A DNA stretch of 64,000 nucleotides from Paraplanobispora siamensis (lineage in GTDB: Bacteria > Actinomycetota > Actinomycetes > Streptosporangiales > Streptosporangiaceae). Position numbers and translations under genes: made by a program. Below the pieces are notes generated by a model. It searched no databases. It had not been told where the DNA came from and saw only the letters and a program-made list of their open reading frames with translations. The stretch is from the NCBI RefSeq assembly GCF_016863175.1, contig NZ_BOOJ01000040.1:62001-126000 (forward strand). Direction: 5' to 3'. Shown piece after piece: positions 9,240-18,882 of this stretch (the stretch's first letter is position 1; each line of letters begins with the position of its first letter).

Positions 9240-9257
9240 TGAAAATATAAATATTCA
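9240..9257. promoter_or_regulatory. AT-rich imperfect palindrome in the TetR/beta-propeller spacer
   Basis: TGAAAATATAAATATTCA is an 18-bp imperfect palindrome (14 of 18 positions symmetric) in an otherwise GC-rich region, lying between the divergent TetR and beta-propeller genes. It could be a TetR operator and includes a TATAAA that could serve as a -10 box. Downstream, at 9293-9328, two 18-bp direct repeats begin with CTGAGGCGCGAAG. Confidence 0.4.
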
Positions 9258-9373
9258 GACTTACCTCGTCATTCCTGACTCCTGAGGCATTCCTGAGGCG
9301 CGAAGCATCTCTGAGGCGCGAAGTCCGTCTTTCACGCTCCTTCACCCCTCTCACCCCCCATGGAGGAATGACC

Positions 9374-10657
9374 ATGCACGCCTCGATCCGTGCGCGCCGG
9401 CGCAGGCCCCTGCTCCGCGGCGCCGTAGCGGCCATGGTGGCCGCCGCCACCGTCTGCGGGACCGTCTCCGGCTCCGCGAGCGCCGCCTCCGGCCCCGCGC
9501 ACACAACCTCCGCCCTGCAGGAGGTGATGCTGGTCGGCAACAACTGGGAGGGCACCGCCGACGTCATCAGGTCGAGCGGCACCTTCGCCAAGATCGGCCG
9601 GATCAACCTCATCCCCGACAAGAACGACCGGCTGCGCGAGATCTACCTCAACCCCATCCGCCTGGCCTTCTTCCTGGGCATCCGGGAGACCGTCGGCGAG
9701 GGTCACGACCAGTTCGTCGACGACCTGTACACCACCCCCGACGGATCGGCGATCGTGGTCTCCCGCCCCAGCTTCGCCGACGTGGCCTCCGTCGACACCG
9801 CCACCGGCAGGCTCAGGTGGCGCTTCCCGGTCTCGGGATTCCGCTCCGACCACATGGCCGTCTCCCCTGACGGCACCCGCGTGGCTGTCTCGGCGTCCAC
9901 CTCCAACACCGTCCACGTCCTGGACATCACCACGGGCCGGCAGCTCGGCTCGTTCAGGACCGGCGACAAGCCGCACGAGAACGTCTTCACCGACGGCGGC
10001 GGGCACCTGTGGAACATGTCGATCGGCGAGGTCAACAACGACTTCGACGACCCGTCGCAGGACTGGCTGAAGGGCGACCGCAAGATCACTGTCGTGGACG
10101 CCGCGACCTTCAGGAGGATCAAGACCATCGACATGCGGCCCCGGCTCGACGCCTTCGGCCGCAGGGACCTGTCCGACGCGGTCCGGCCCGTCGCCTTCAC
10201 CCCCGACGAGTCCAGGCTGTACTTCCAGGTGTCGTTCTTCAACGGCATCGTCGAGTACGACGTGGCCGCCGACAGGATCCTGCGGGTCAAGACGCTGCCC
10301 GAGAACCCCGACACCAGCGACGACCGCACGACCTTCGTCAACGACTCCCGCCACCACGGCATGTCCATGAGCCCCGACGGCACCAAGCTGTGCGTCGCCG
10401 GGACCATGGACGACTACGCCACCGTCGTGGACCGGGCCACCCTGCGGGAGGGGCCGCTGGTGAGCGCGGCCAAGCCGTACTGGGCCACGGTCAGCGGTGA
10501 CGGCGCGGCCTGCGTGATCTCCGAGAGCGACGCCGACCAGGTCACCGCCATCGACTTCGCCACCGGCCAGAAGATCACTTCTGTCCCGGTCGGCGACCAC
10601 CCGCAGCGGGTCCGCCTGGCCCGCCTGCCCGCCGGCTGGACCGGTACGACCGGCTGA
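9374..10657 (+). CDS. Secreted YncE-like beta-propeller protein
   Basis: A 427-residue protein with a clear signal peptide (Arg-rich start, then AAMVAAATVCGTVSGSASA, cleavage likely after ASA near residue 39). The mature part has repeated propeller blades of the YVTN/YncE kind: DGSAIVVSRPSF, VAVSASTSNTVHVLDI, ITVVDAATFRRIKTIDM and DQVTAIDFATGQKI. Such proteins are extracellular scaffolds, with no catalytic residues recognised. ATG 9374 lies 7 bp after GGAGG; the ATG at 9368 is too close to it. The gene is divergent from the TetR gene, a likely regulator. Confidence 0.85.
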   Translation: MHASIRARRRRPLLRGAVAAMVAAATVCGTVSGSASAASGPAHTTSALQEVMLVGNNWEGTADVIRSSGTFAKIGRINLIPDKNDRLREIYLNPIRLAFFLGIRETVGEGHDQFVDDLYTTPDGSAIVVSRPSFADVASVDTATGRLRWRFPVSGFRSDHMAVSPDGTRVAVSASTSNTVHVLDITTGRQLGSFRTGDKPHENVFTDGGGHLWNMSIGEVNNDFDDPSQDWLKGDRKITVVDAATFRRIKTIDMRPRLDAFGRRDLSDAVRPVAFTPDESRLYFQVSFFNGIVEYDVAADRILRVKTLPENPDTSDDRTTFVNDSRHHGMSMSPDGTKLCVAGTMDDYATVVDRATLREGPLVSAAKPYWATVSGDGAACVISESDADQVTAIDFATGQKITSVPVGDHPQRVRLARLPAGWTGTTG

Positions 10658-10704
10658 GCGCCGCCCGGTGCCGGTGCCGGTGCCGGGGCCGGACCCCCTG
10701 AACT

Positions 10705-10776
10705 CCGCCCCGGCACCACCGGCCCATCCCGGTCACGCTCCCGCCCCGGCACCGCCGGCCCATCCCGGTCACGCTC
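10705..10776. repeat. 36-bp tandem duplication at the 3' end of the aldo/keto reductase gene
   Basis: Two adjacent 36-bp units (10705-10740 and 10741-10776) differ at one base. The second contains the stop codon of the aldo/keto reductase (stop at 10769-10771), so the duplication extends from the gene end into the spacer. It is preceded by several GGTGCC direct repeats. Confidence 0.85.
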
Positions 10777-11674
10777 CCCGGACGGCGTCCAGGCGGGCCA
10801 GCTCCTCCGGTGACAGCCGCAGCGCGCCGGCGGCGACGTTGTCGGCCAGGTGATCGGGGTTTCCGGTGCCGGGGATGGCCAGCACGTGCGGTCCCTGCTG
10901 CAGCGTCCACGCCAGCCGTACCTGCGCGGCCGTCACCCCGTGGGCGCGGGCGACGGCCAGCACCTCGTCGCTGTCGGCGGCGCCCGCGCCCGCCTCGGCC
11001 CCGGCGCCGGCGATCGCGAAGAACGGCACGAACGCGACCCCCTGCCGCCCGCAGGCCTGCAGGAAGGCGCGGTCGCCGGGTCGCAGGCCGATGCCGTAGG
11101 GGTTCTGCACGCACACCACCGGGGCGATGGCCAGGGCCTCGGCCAGGTGGCCGGGCGTGGCGTTGGAGATTCCCAGATGACGGACGAGCCCGGCCTCGCG
11201 CAGCCCGGCCAGCGCGCCGAAGTGCTCGGCGATCGAACGGGTCCGCGAACCGGGCGGGATGCGCAGGTTCACCACGTCGAGGTGGTCGCGGCCGAGCTGG
11301 CGCAGGTTCTCCTCGACCTGCCCGCGCAGCTGCTCCGGCGCGGCCCACCACCACTCGCCCGACGGGTCCCGTCCCGGCCAGACCTTGGTGACGATGACCA
11401 GGTCGTCGGGGTACGGCGCCAGCGCCCGGTTGATCAGCTCATTGGCCGAGCGCAGCGGGGAGAAGTAGAACGAGGCCGTGTCGATGTGGTTGACGCCGAG
11501 CTCGACCGCGCGGCGCAGTACGGCGATCGCCCGGCCGCGGTCGCTCGGGACGCCGTCGCCGAACGCCTCACCGTTCTGGGTCAGGCGCATCGCGCCGAAC
11601 CCCAGTCGGTTGACTGTCAGGTCGCCGAGCTGCCAGGTGCCCGCGGCCGCCGCGGTGATCGTTTCTGAGACCAT
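10769..11674 (-). CDS. Aldo/keto reductase
   Basis: A 301-residue NADPH-dependent oxidoreductase of the AKR TIM-barrel family. Motifs: GFGAMRLT near residue 26, HIDTASFYFSP (catalytic Asp and nearby Tyr) near residue 62, VTKVWPGRD (catalytic Lys) near residue 95, GISNATPGHLAEAL near residue 170, and the C-terminal IPGTGNPDHLADNVAA cofactor-binding segment. The position often occupied by His is Asn in DVVNLRIP, common in this subgroup. It lies downstream of the VOC gene on the same strand. The substrate is unknown. Confidence 0.9.
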   Translation of the reverse strand: MVSETITAAAAGTWQLGDLTVNRLGFGAMRLTQNGEAFGDGVPSDRGRAIAVLRRAVELGVNHIDTASFYFSPLRSANELINRALAPYPDDLVIVTKVWPGRDPSGEWWWAAPEQLRGQVEENLRQLGRDHLDVVNLRIPPGSRTRSIAEHFGALAGLREAGLVRHLGISNATPGHLAEALAIAPVVCVQNPYGIGLRPGDRAFLQACGRQGVAFVPFFAIAGAGAEAGAGAADSDEVLAVARAHGVTAAQVRLAWTLQQGPHVLAIPGTGNPDHLADNVAAGALRLSPEELARLDAVRGA

Positions 11675-11737
11675 GATCGGATTCTGCCATCGCCGGTCTC
11701 CACCCGAAGCCGGTCACCCGACCGGCGACGGCCCGGC

Positions 11738-12100
11738 TCAGGCTTCGGGCTCCCAGTACGTCTCCACGCGGTGCCCGTCCGGGTCGGCGCATTTGAACGC
11801 CACGTAGGCGGGCTCGTCGTAGTCCTCGCCGATCCCGACGCCGTCGGCCCGCATCCGGGCCAGCAGGGCGCGGACCTGCTCCGGCTCGTCCAGGCGGAAG
11901 CCGAAGTGCAGGAAGTCCGGCGGCGGGCCCACCTCCCGGACCGCGTGCAGGGCCAGGTCGAATCCGTCGGCGTTGCGGACGATGACGGTGCCGTCCTCGT
12001 AGTGCCGGGCGGTGGCGGGGTCGAACCCGAAGTACCTCTCGTAGAAGCGCAGGCTGCGCCGTGCGTCGCGCACGGGCAGGCCGAGATGGCTCAGGCGCAT
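11738..12100 (-). CDS. VOC family (glyoxalase/bleomycin-resistance fold) protein
   Basis: A 120-residue single VOC module pair. The N-terminus MRLSHLGLPVRDARRSLRFY provides a possible metal-ligand His, a middle strand reads DFLHFGFRLDEPEQV, and the C-terminal PDGHRVETYWEP carries the usual late Glu. These proteins act as metal-dependent lyases, dioxygenases or drug-binding proteins; no substrate can be assigned. ATG 12100 is chosen because the fold begins there; the longer frame adds an unrelated tail. The gene lies between the STAS and aldo/keto reductase genes, all on the minus strand. Confidence 0.85.
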   Translation of the reverse strand: MRLSHLGLPVRDARRSLRFYERYFGFDPATARHYEDGTVIVRNADGFDLALHAVREVGPPPDFLHFGFRLDEPEQVRALLARMRADGVGIGEDYDEPAYVAFKCADPDGHRVETYWEPEA

Positions 12101-12177
12101 GGCCCCAGCGTGCGGCCGCGTCCGTCCCGCCACAAGGTCCTTTTCCACGCCCGTCGTCCCGGCGCGGCAGGACGCCG

Positions 12178-12552
12178 TCAACCCTCCCGGTGGTCCCGCA
12201 GGGCGGCTACGGCCTCTTCCGGGGTGTCGTAGAGGGAGAACAGCCGGTCCAGGCCCATGATCTGGAAGACGTAGACGATGTCGCGCTCCATACCGGCCAG
12301 GGCCAGGGCGGCGCCGGCCTCGTGGGCGCGCCGGTGCGCGGCGACCAGGATGGAGATGCCGGTGGAGTCGCAGAAGGTCATGGCCGACAGGTCGATCACC
12401 ACTCCGGTGCCGGGGGCGAGGGCGATCTCGTCGAGGGCCGCCCGCAGGCGGGAGGCGGTGTGGTGGTCCAGGTCACCGGCCACGAGCACCATGTGAAGGT
12501 TGGCCGAGTGCGGCCGGAGGGTGACGGTCAGACCGTGCTCGTGTTGCACCAA
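12178..12552 (-). CDS. STAS domain anti-sigma factor antagonist
   Basis: A 124-residue STAS protein. It has VVIDLSAMTFCDSTGISILVAA, where Ser in DSTG is the phosphorylation site recognised by RsbW-type kinases. In partner switching the unphosphorylated form binds the anti-sigma factor and frees a sigma factor. It is divergent from the giant hybrid kinase at 12839, which carries both an RsbW-like kinase and a SpoIIE-like phosphatase domain, so it is a plausible substrate of that protein. Confidence 0.9.
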   Translation of the reverse strand: MVQHEHGLTVTLRPHSANLHMVLVAGDLDHHTASRLRAALDEIALAPGTGVVIDLSAMTFCDSTGISILVAAHRRAHEAGAALALAGMERDIVYVFQIMGLDRLFSLYDTPEEAVAALRDHREG

Positions 12553-12838
12553 GGCTCCTGAGGGACGGTCGTCGGACGGGGTGCGGGCGGGGGGAGCACC
12601 ACGGTGTCGTACGATACGCCCTCGCCCAGGGTCGCGATCAGTTTATGCACGGTGACGACGAGGTCATCGGCGCCGGTGATGCCGGGATCCCTCCTCCCGT
12701 CGTACGGCCTGCGGGACGGGCCCGGACCGTGGAACGATTTGCCCTATCCTACGTAACCGTTGAACTGCTCCTTGTGATCTGCCGGGCCGGGATGGCCCGG
12801 CGCGCAGTGGCGGCTCGGCGCGGACGAAAGGGTGTCGG

Positions 12839-15800
12839 ATGACGCGCTGTGGCGACGCCGGGCACGGGCCGGCGGCGGGGGTCGAGGTCGAGCTGTTCGC
12901 CGCCGACGACCAGGTCGGCCGGGACCTGGCGGCGGTGGACTGGCGGGCGACCCCGCTCGGACCGCCGGCGGAGTGGCCGCAGAGCCTCCGGACGGCGGTG
13001 AGCATCGTCCTGTCGTCCCGGTTCTCCATGTGGATGGCGTGGGGGCCGCAGCTGACGTTCTTCTGCAACGCCGCCTACCGCCGCGACACCCTGGGCCGCA
13101 AGTACCCCTGGGCGCTGGGCCGGCCGGCCAGCGAGGTGTGGGCGGAGATCTGGGACGACATCGGCCCGCGGATCGGGGCCGTGCTGGCCACCGGGAAGGC
13201 GACCTGGGACGAGGCGCTGCTGCTGTTCCTGGAGCGAGCCGGTTATCCGGAGGAGACCTACCACACCTTCTCCTACAGCCCCCTGCACGACGACGCCGGT
13301 GCGGTGGTCGGCATGCTGTGCGTCGTCAGCGAGGACACCGACCGGGTCATCGGCGAGCGGCGGATGGCGACACTGCGGGATCTCGGCTCCGACCCCAGCG
13401 TGGTCCGCACCGAGCAGGAGATGCTGGCCTTCGCCTGCCGGCAGCTCGGCCGCAATCCGCAGGACCTCCCGTTCACGCTGACCTACCTGTTCGACGACGA
13501 CGGCGGCGCGCGGCTGGCGGGGGCGAGCGGGATATCCGCCGGGCATCCGATCGCCCCAGCCGTCCTGCCGCCCGGCGAGCCGGACCCGGTGTGGCCCGCG
13601 GCCGTGCTCGCCCGGGGAGAACCGGCGCTCGTGGCGCTCGACGGCCCCCTGTCCGCCGATCTCCCGGCCGGGAGCTGGCCGGAGCCGCCCACGCAGGCGC
13701 TGGCGGTGCCGCTGCTGCAGCAGGGCGGTGCGCCGTACGGGTTCCTGGTGGCCGCGCTCAACCGCTACCGGCCCCTGGACGACGGCTACCGCGGGTTCGT
13801 CGAGCTGGCCGCCGGACACGTCGCGACCGGGATCGCGAGCGCCCGCAGCTACCAGGCCCAGCAGCGGCGGGCGGAGGAGCTGGCCGAGCTGGACCGGGCC
13901 AAGACCGTCTTCTTCTCCAACATCAGTCACGAGTTCCGCACCCCGCTGACCCTGATCATGGGGCCGGTGGAGGAGATGCGCGACCGTCTGCGGGAGACCG
14001 GCGGGCAGATGCGCGACGAGCTGGAGGTCGTCCACCGCAACGGGCTGCGCCTGGGCAAGCTGGTCAACACCCTGCTCGACTTCTCCCGCCTCGAGGCCGG
14101 CCGCATGCAGGCCCGCTACGAGCCGGTGGACCTGGCGGCCGTGACCGCCGAGCTGGCCGGCGTCTTCCGCTCCGCGATCGACAAGGCCGGACTGGCCTTC
14201 GAGGTGGACTGCCCGCCGCTGGCCGAACCGGTCTACATCGACCGGGGCATGTGGGAGAAGGTGGTGCTCAACCTGCTGAGCAACGCCCTGAAGTTCACCT
14301 TCGAGGGCACCATCGGCGTCCGGCTGCGGCAGGAGGACGGCCACGCCGTCGTCACGGTCACCGACACCGGCATCGGCGTCCCCGGCGGGGAGCTGCCGCG
14401 GCTGTTCGAGCGCTTCCACCGCATCGAGAGCGCCCGCTCGCGCTCGAACGAGGGCAGCGGCATCGGGCTGGCGCTGGTGAAGGAGCTGGTCGGCCTGCAG
14501 GGCGGCACCATCACCGCCGACAGCGTCGAGGGCGCGGGCACGGCCTTCACCATCCGGCTGCCCTTCGGCTCCGGCCACCTGCCGGCCGACAGCCTGGTCC
14601 CGGCCGGTTCGGCGGAGGCGGTCTCGGTCACCGCCGAGCCGTTCGTCCAGGAGGCCCTGCGCTGGCTCCCCGGAAACGGCACGCCCGCCCAGGGGACGAC
14701 CGCCCCCGGCGTCTCCGCCGGAGCGCAGTCCTCGGCGCCGGACGGCGCCGTACCGGCCCGGGTGCTGGTCGCCGACGACAACGCCGACATGCGCGCCTAC
14801 CTGACCCGGCTGCTGCGGCCCGCCTACCGGGTGAGCGTGGTCACCGACGGCCGGGCCGCGCTGGAGGCGGTGCGCGCCGACCCGCCGGATCTGGTCGTCA
14901 GCGACGTGATGATGCCGTGCCTGGACGGCCTGCAACTGGTGGCCGCGCTGCGCGCCGATCCGCGCACCGCCGACGTCCCGGTGCTGCTGCTGTCGGCCCG
15001 CGCCGGGCAGGAGGCCTCCATCGAGGGTCTGGAGGCGGGCGCGGACGACTATCTGGTCAAGCCGTTCTCCGCCGCAGAACTGCTGGCGCGGGTGCGGGCG
15101 AACATCGAGCTGGCCCGGATGCGCAGCCACCACACCCGATGGCGCAACGCCATGATCGAGTCACTGCAGGAGGCCTTCTTCGTCGCCGAGGAGGACGGCA
15201 CGATCATCGAGATCAACGCGGCGTTCACCGACCTGCTCGGCTACGGGCCCGAGGACCTGCCCTACACCCCGCTGCACCCGTGGTGGCCGGACGAGGCCGA
15301 CGACCCCCAGGGGTACGCGATGGTCGCCGACGCCTTCGCCCGGCTCGTCAACGAGGGCAGGGGCAGCTGCGCGGTCCCGGTCAGGCACCGCGACGGCCAC
15401 CAGCTCTGGATCGGGGTCACCTTCAACGACGTCACCGACCCCGAGACCGGCCGGCGGCGGGTCGTGGGCACCTTCCGCGACGTCACCGGCGAGCACTATC
15501 TCGTGCAGCGCGAGAGCGCCCTGGCCGCCCTCAGCATGCGGATCTCGCAGGCCGACAACCTCCACGACGCCCTGTGCGGGTCGCTGGAGGCGCTGCGCGA
15601 GGTCTGGAACGCCCGGCAGGTCTTGGCCGTCCTGTGGGACGACGCCTCCGGTCCGGAGGTGACGTGCTCCGGACCCGAGATCCGATGGCCGGACCTGCCG
15701 GAAGGCCTGCGCGGGAAGCTGACGGAGCTGCGTGGGCACCCGCCGCTGCGCCCGGTCGGGCACGAGACCGACGGGACCGGCATCACGCTGGAGCACCCGA

Positions 15801-17011
15801 GGGGTCTTCTGACCGTCTGGGTCGACCTGGGCCGGAACCGGCCCTTCACCGGCGAGGACCGGACCCTCCTGGCGCTGCTGGCCGGCCATCTGGGCCAGGG
15901 GCTGCACCGGGCCCACCAGCTCGACCAGCAGCGCGAGGCCGCCGTGGCCCTGCAGCGCGCCATCCTCGGTCCCTCGCAGCTCCCCGAGGGCTTCGCCGTA
16001 CGCTACGAGCCGGCCACCCGCCCGCTGGAGGTCGGCGGAGACTGGTACGACATCGTGCCGCTGGCGGACGACCGGATCGGGATCGTGGTCGGCGACTGCG
16101 TGGGCCGGGGGCTGGAGGCCGCGGCCGTCATGGGACAGCTGCGCAGCGCCTGCCGCGCCCTGCTGCTGCAGGACGCCGGTCCCGCCCAGGTGCTCACCGC
16201 CCTCGACAGGTTCGCCGCCTTCGTGCCGGGCGCCAGGTGCACGACCGTCTTCTGCGGGGTGCTGGCCACCCCCACCGGTCACCTGGTCTACTCCAGCGCC
16301 GGTCATCCGCCCGGCATCCTGGCCCACCCCGACGGCACCACCGAGTTGCTGGAGGGCGGCCGGTCCATCCCGCTGGCCGTACACCCCGGGCATCCGCGGC
16401 CCGAGGCGGGGCACACCATGCCGGCCCGCTCCACCCTGCTGCTGTACACCGACGGCCTGGTCGAACGCCGACGGCGTCCGCTGACCGAGGGCATCGTCCA
16501 GGCCGGCGCCGCCGTCCAGGACGGCCGGTGGGCCCCCGTCGAGGAGCTCGCCACCCACGTCATGACCCGGCTGGAGCCTGAGCGCGGCTTCAGCGACGAC
16601 GTCGCCCTGCTGCTGTACCGCCAGCCCGCCCCGCTGGAGGTGGCCTTCCCCGCCGATTCGGCCCAGCTGGCCCCGGTACGCAAGGCGCTGCGCGACTGGC
16701 TGGGGCGCTGTGACCTCAGCTCCGCCATGGTCCAGAGAGTCCTGGTCGCCGCCGGCGAGGCCTGCGCCAACGCCATCGAGCACGGCCACCGCCAGGCGCC
16801 GGGCCGTACGGTCCGCCTGCGGGCGGTCGCCACCGCCGGTGACCTGCACCTGACCGTGGTCGACAGCGGCCGCTGGAAGACGCCGCAGCCCGAGGCCAAC
16901 TCCCACCGCGGTCGGGGCATCGCGCTCATGCGTGCCCTGATGCACGAAGTCAGCATCGCGCCCGGTGCCGCCGGGACCACCGTCGACATGCATGCGAGGA
17001 TCAGCCGATGA
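12839..17011 (+). CDS. Hybrid sensor: PAS/GAF histidine kinase-REC-PAS-GAF-SpoIIE phosphatase-RsbW-like ATPase
   Basis: A 1390-residue signalling protein. Order seen: PAS-like sensor (residues 20-165), GAF-like region (200-340), HisKA with SNISHEFRTPLTLIMGP (His near 362), HATPase (460-580; GSGIGLALVKELV), receiver domain (640-755; LVVSDVMMPCLDGL, Lys in YLVKPF), PAS (765-880), GAF (890-1030), SpoIIE/PP2C (1037-1262; EVGGDWYDI, GDCVGRGLEAAAVMG, LYTDGLVERR) and RsbW-like ATPase (1265-1388; GEACANAIEHGH, GRGIALMRAL). It therefore joins sensing, phosphorelay, STAS dephosphorylation and STAS phosphorylation in one chain. No membrane segment is visible, so it is cytoplasmic. It overlaps the STAS gene at 17008 by 4 bp. 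Confidence 0.93.
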   Translation: MTRCGDAGHGPAAGVEVELFAADDQVGRDLAAVDWRATPLGPPAEWPQSLRTAVSIVLSSRFSMWMAWGPQLTFFCNAAYRRDTLGRKYPWALGRPASEVWAEIWDDIGPRIGAVLATGKATWDEALLLFLERAGYPEETYHTFSYSPLHDDAGAVVGMLCVVSEDTDRVIGERRMATLRDLGSDPSVVRTEQEMLAFACRQLGRNPQDLPFTLTYLFDDDGGARLAGASGISAGHPIAPAVLPPGEPDPVWPAAVLARGEPALVALDGPLSADLPAGSWPEPPTQALAVPLLQQGGAPYGFLVAALNRYRPLDDGYRGFVELAAGHVATGIASARSYQAQQRRAEELAELDRAKTVFFSNISHEFRTPLTLIMGPVEEMRDRLRETGGQMRDELEVVHRNGLRLGKLVNTLLDFSRLEAGRMQARYEPVDLAAVTAELAGVFRSAIDKAGLAFEVDCPPLAEPVYIDRGMWEKVVLNLLSNALKFTFEGTIGVRLRQEDGHAVVTVTDTGIGVPGGELPRLFERFHRIESARSRSNEGSGIGLALVKELVGLQGGTITADSVEGAGTAFTIRLPFGSGHLPADSLVPAGSAEAVSVTAEPFVQEALRWLPGNGTPAQGTTAPGVSAGAQSSAPDGAVPARVLVADDNADMRAYLTRLLRPAYRVSVVTDGRAALEAVRADPPDLVVSDVMMPCLDGLQLVAALRADPRTADVPVLLLSARAGQEASIEGLEAGADDYLVKPFSAAELLARVRANIELARMRSHHTRWRNAMIESLQEAFFVAEEDGTIIEINAAFTDLLGYGPEDLPYTPLHPWWPDEADDPQGYAMVADAFARLVNEGRGSCAVPVRHRDGHQLWIGVTFNDVTDPETGRRRVVGTFRDVTGEHYLVQRESALAALSMRISQADNLHDALCGSLEALREVWNARQVLAVLWDDASGPEVTCSGPEIRWPDLPEGLRGKLTELRGHPPLRPVGHETDGTGITLEHPRGLLTVWVDLGRNRPFTGEDRTLLALLAGHLGQGLHRAHQLDQQREAAVALQRAILGPSQLPEGFAVRYEPATRPLEVGGDWYDIVPLADDRIGIVVGDCVGRGLEAAAVMGQLRSACRALLLQDAGPAQVLTALDRFAAFVPGARCTTVFCGVLATPTGHLVYSSAGHPPGILAHPDGTTELLEGGRSIPLAVHPGHPRPEAGHTMPARSTLLLYTDGLVERRRRPLTEGIVQAGAAVQDGRWAPVEELATHVMTRLEPERGFSDDVALLLYRQPAPLEVAFPADSAQLAPVRKALRDWLGRCDLSSAMVQRVLVAAGEACANAIEHGHRQAPGRTVRLRAVATAGDLHLTVVDSGRWKTPQPEANSHRGRGIALMRALMHEVSIAPGAAGTTVDMHARISR

Positions 17012-17334
17012 GCACCCCTCTGACCCTGGCCGCTTCGCGGCGGCCCGACGGGACGGCGGTCCTCGCCGTCACAGGTGAGATCGACATGAGCAACGCGCCC
17101 GCCCTGGAGGCCGGGGTGGCCCGTTCCGCGGGCGACGGCGTGCTGGTCGTCGATCTCAGCGGGGTCGACTATCTCGACAGCGCCGGACTGTCCGTCCTGT
17201 TCGCCCACGCCGAGCGGATCCGGGTCGTCGCCAACCCCCTCATCGCTCCCGTTCTGATCGTCTCGGGTCTCACCGAGGTCACCGCCGTCGAGGGGATGGG
17301 CCCCGGGTCCGATCTGGACGAGGACGAGCTGTAG
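17008..17334 (+). CDS. STAS domain anti-sigma factor antagonist
   Basis: A 108-residue STAS protein with GEIDMSNAPALEAGV and VVDLSGVDYLDSAGLSVLF; Ser in DSAG is the expected phosphorylation site. Its start overlaps the stop of the hybrid kinase gene (ATGA), so the two are translationally coupled and probably work as partners. The C-terminus ends in an acidic tail. Confidence 0.92.
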   Translation: MSTPLTLAASRRPDGTAVLAVTGEIDMSNAPALEAGVARSAGDGVLVVDLSGVDYLDSAGLSVLFAHAERIRVVANPLIAPVLIVSGLTEVTAVEGMGPGSDLDEDEL

Positions 17335-17386
17335 GCCCTGCCGCACCGAGGGGACGGTCTGCGGGCCCGGCCGCCGTACCGGGACG

Positions 17387-18637
17387 TCACGACCCGCCGG
17401 AAGGACCGGGATCGCCGGGAGCCGGGAGGACCGACGACGGGTGCAGTGTGAGGTGGACGCACACGCCGTCGTGCGTCTCCTTCTCCATCCGGGCGGTGCC
17501 GCCGTGCATCTCCATGATCTTCTCGACGATGGCCAGGCCTATCCCGGTCCCTCCGACGGCCTGCTCCTTGGCGTGCTGGGTCCGGTAGAACTCCTCGAAG
17601 ACGCGCCGCAGGTCCTCGGACTCCACTCCGATCCCGGTGTCGTGGATCTCCACCTCGGGCGGGGGACCGGCGACGACGACCACGTCGACGGCGCCGCCGG
17701 AGCCGGTGAATTTGATCGCGTTGTCCAGGACCTGCAGCAGCGCGTTGCGCAGCTGCTCGGCGTCGGCCCGCACCCGCACCCGGTCACGGGCGTGCAGGTT
17801 GAGGGCCAGCCCTTTGAGCTCGGCTGCGGAGGCCACCCGTTCGACCGCCTGGCGGGCCAGGTCGGACAGGTCGACGGAGTCCGGGGTGAAGGTGGTGGTC
17901 TGCGCCTTCAGGCTGGCCATCAGCAGCAACGCGTTGATCAGATGCAGCATGCGGTCGCTGTTGCGCTCGATGATGCGCAGGAAGCGGTGCTCGGTGTCCT
18001 CGTCCAGGCCGCCCTCCTGGACGAGTTCCAGATAGCTGCGGATCGAGGTGAGCGGGGTGCGCAACTCGTGGTTGAGGCTGCTCAGGAACTGGTTCTTCAG
18101 CCTTTCCAGGGCGTGCAGCCGCCGGACGACCTCCTCCGCCTGGTGGGCGCGGCCGTGCAGCTCGATCAGGGTGACGGCGTGGGCGGCCAGGGTGTTCAGG
18201 GCCTGGCGCTGGGCCTCGTCCAGCCGGTCCGGCTCGGGGCCCATCACACAGACCGTGCCCAGGGCGTTGCCCTGGCGGGTGATCATCGGCATGCCCGCGT
18301 AGAAACGCACCCGGGGCGGACCGGTCACGATCGGATGATCACGGAAACGCGGGTCGGCCCGCGCGTCGTGGACCTCCAGGAACTCCCGCTCGGAGATGGC
18401 CCGATCGCAGAACGGGACCGGCGGGTTCACCCCCGTCAGATCGATGCCGGCCCGCCCCTTGACGTACTGACGCTTCTCGGCGATCAGATTGACCAGCGCG
18501 ATCGGTGCCCGGCAGACGTGCGCGGCCGAGATGGCGATGGCCTGGAAGTCTGGTTCCAGCAGACTCTCCAGCGCGTTCAGCTCATCGAGCTCCCGTACGC
18601 GCTCGGTCTCATCGGCCGCCCCCGGTGCGTTGGTCAT
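17387..18637 (-). CDS. GAF-domain sensor histidine kinase
   Basis: A 416-residue soluble kinase. An N-terminal GAF domain spans about residues 20-165 (AAHVCRAPIALVNLIAEKRQ, PFCDRAI, GNALGTVCVMG), followed by HisKA with FLSSLNHELRTPLTSIRSYL (His near residue 205) and HATPase_c with LLQVLDNAIKFTGSGG and GGTGIGLAIVEKIMEMHGG. The GAF type resembles those in redox- or light-responsive kinases, but no chromophore or metal ligand is certain. ATG 18637 is preferred over GTG 18655. There is no adjacent regulator; the gene is convergent with the STAS/hybrid-kinase operon and may feed into it. Confidence 0.9.
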   Translation of the reverse strand: MTNAPGAADETERVRELDELNALESLLEPDFQAIAISAAHVCRAPIALVNLIAEKRQYVKGRAGIDLTGVNPPVPFCDRAISEREFLEVHDARADPRFRDHPIVTGPPRVRFYAGMPMITRQGNALGTVCVMGPEPDRLDEAQRQALNTLAAHAVTLIELHGRAHQAEEVVRRLHALERLKNQFLSSLNHELRTPLTSIRSYLELVQEGGLDEDTEHRFLRIIERNSDRMLHLINALLLMASLKAQTTTFTPDSVDLSDLARQAVERVASAAELKGLALNLHARDRVRVRADAEQLRNALLQVLDNAIKFTGSGGAVDVVVVAGPPPEVEIHDTGIGVESEDLRRVFEEFYRTQHAKEQAVGGTGIGLAIVEKIMEMHGGTARMEKETHDGVCVHLTLHPSSVLPAPGDPGPSGGS

Positions 18638-18882
18638 TCTCGGTTTTCCGTCCACTCCGTCGAGAGGTTCCCACGGATAGGCCCTACCCGGTTGCGGCCG
18701 CCGATCATCTGCCGCACCTCACGGGGCGGGTAAAGAACAGGATGGAGGAGGCCATCCTGACCCGGCAGTATCAGTTTTTCCGGTAATGCCGCCGGATATC
18801 TATTTGCAGTCCGGCCTCAAGCGGGCTGAAAGCAACTCGCCGCACATTGTGTTCAGTCGCAGACCGCAGGAAAGGCCCCCGC

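Noticed and set aside
12749-15133. Long open frame antisense to the hybrid kinase
   Set aside because: It is low-complexity Arg/Gly/Gln-rich sequence produced by the high GC third-position bias of the real gene; no domain is recognisable.
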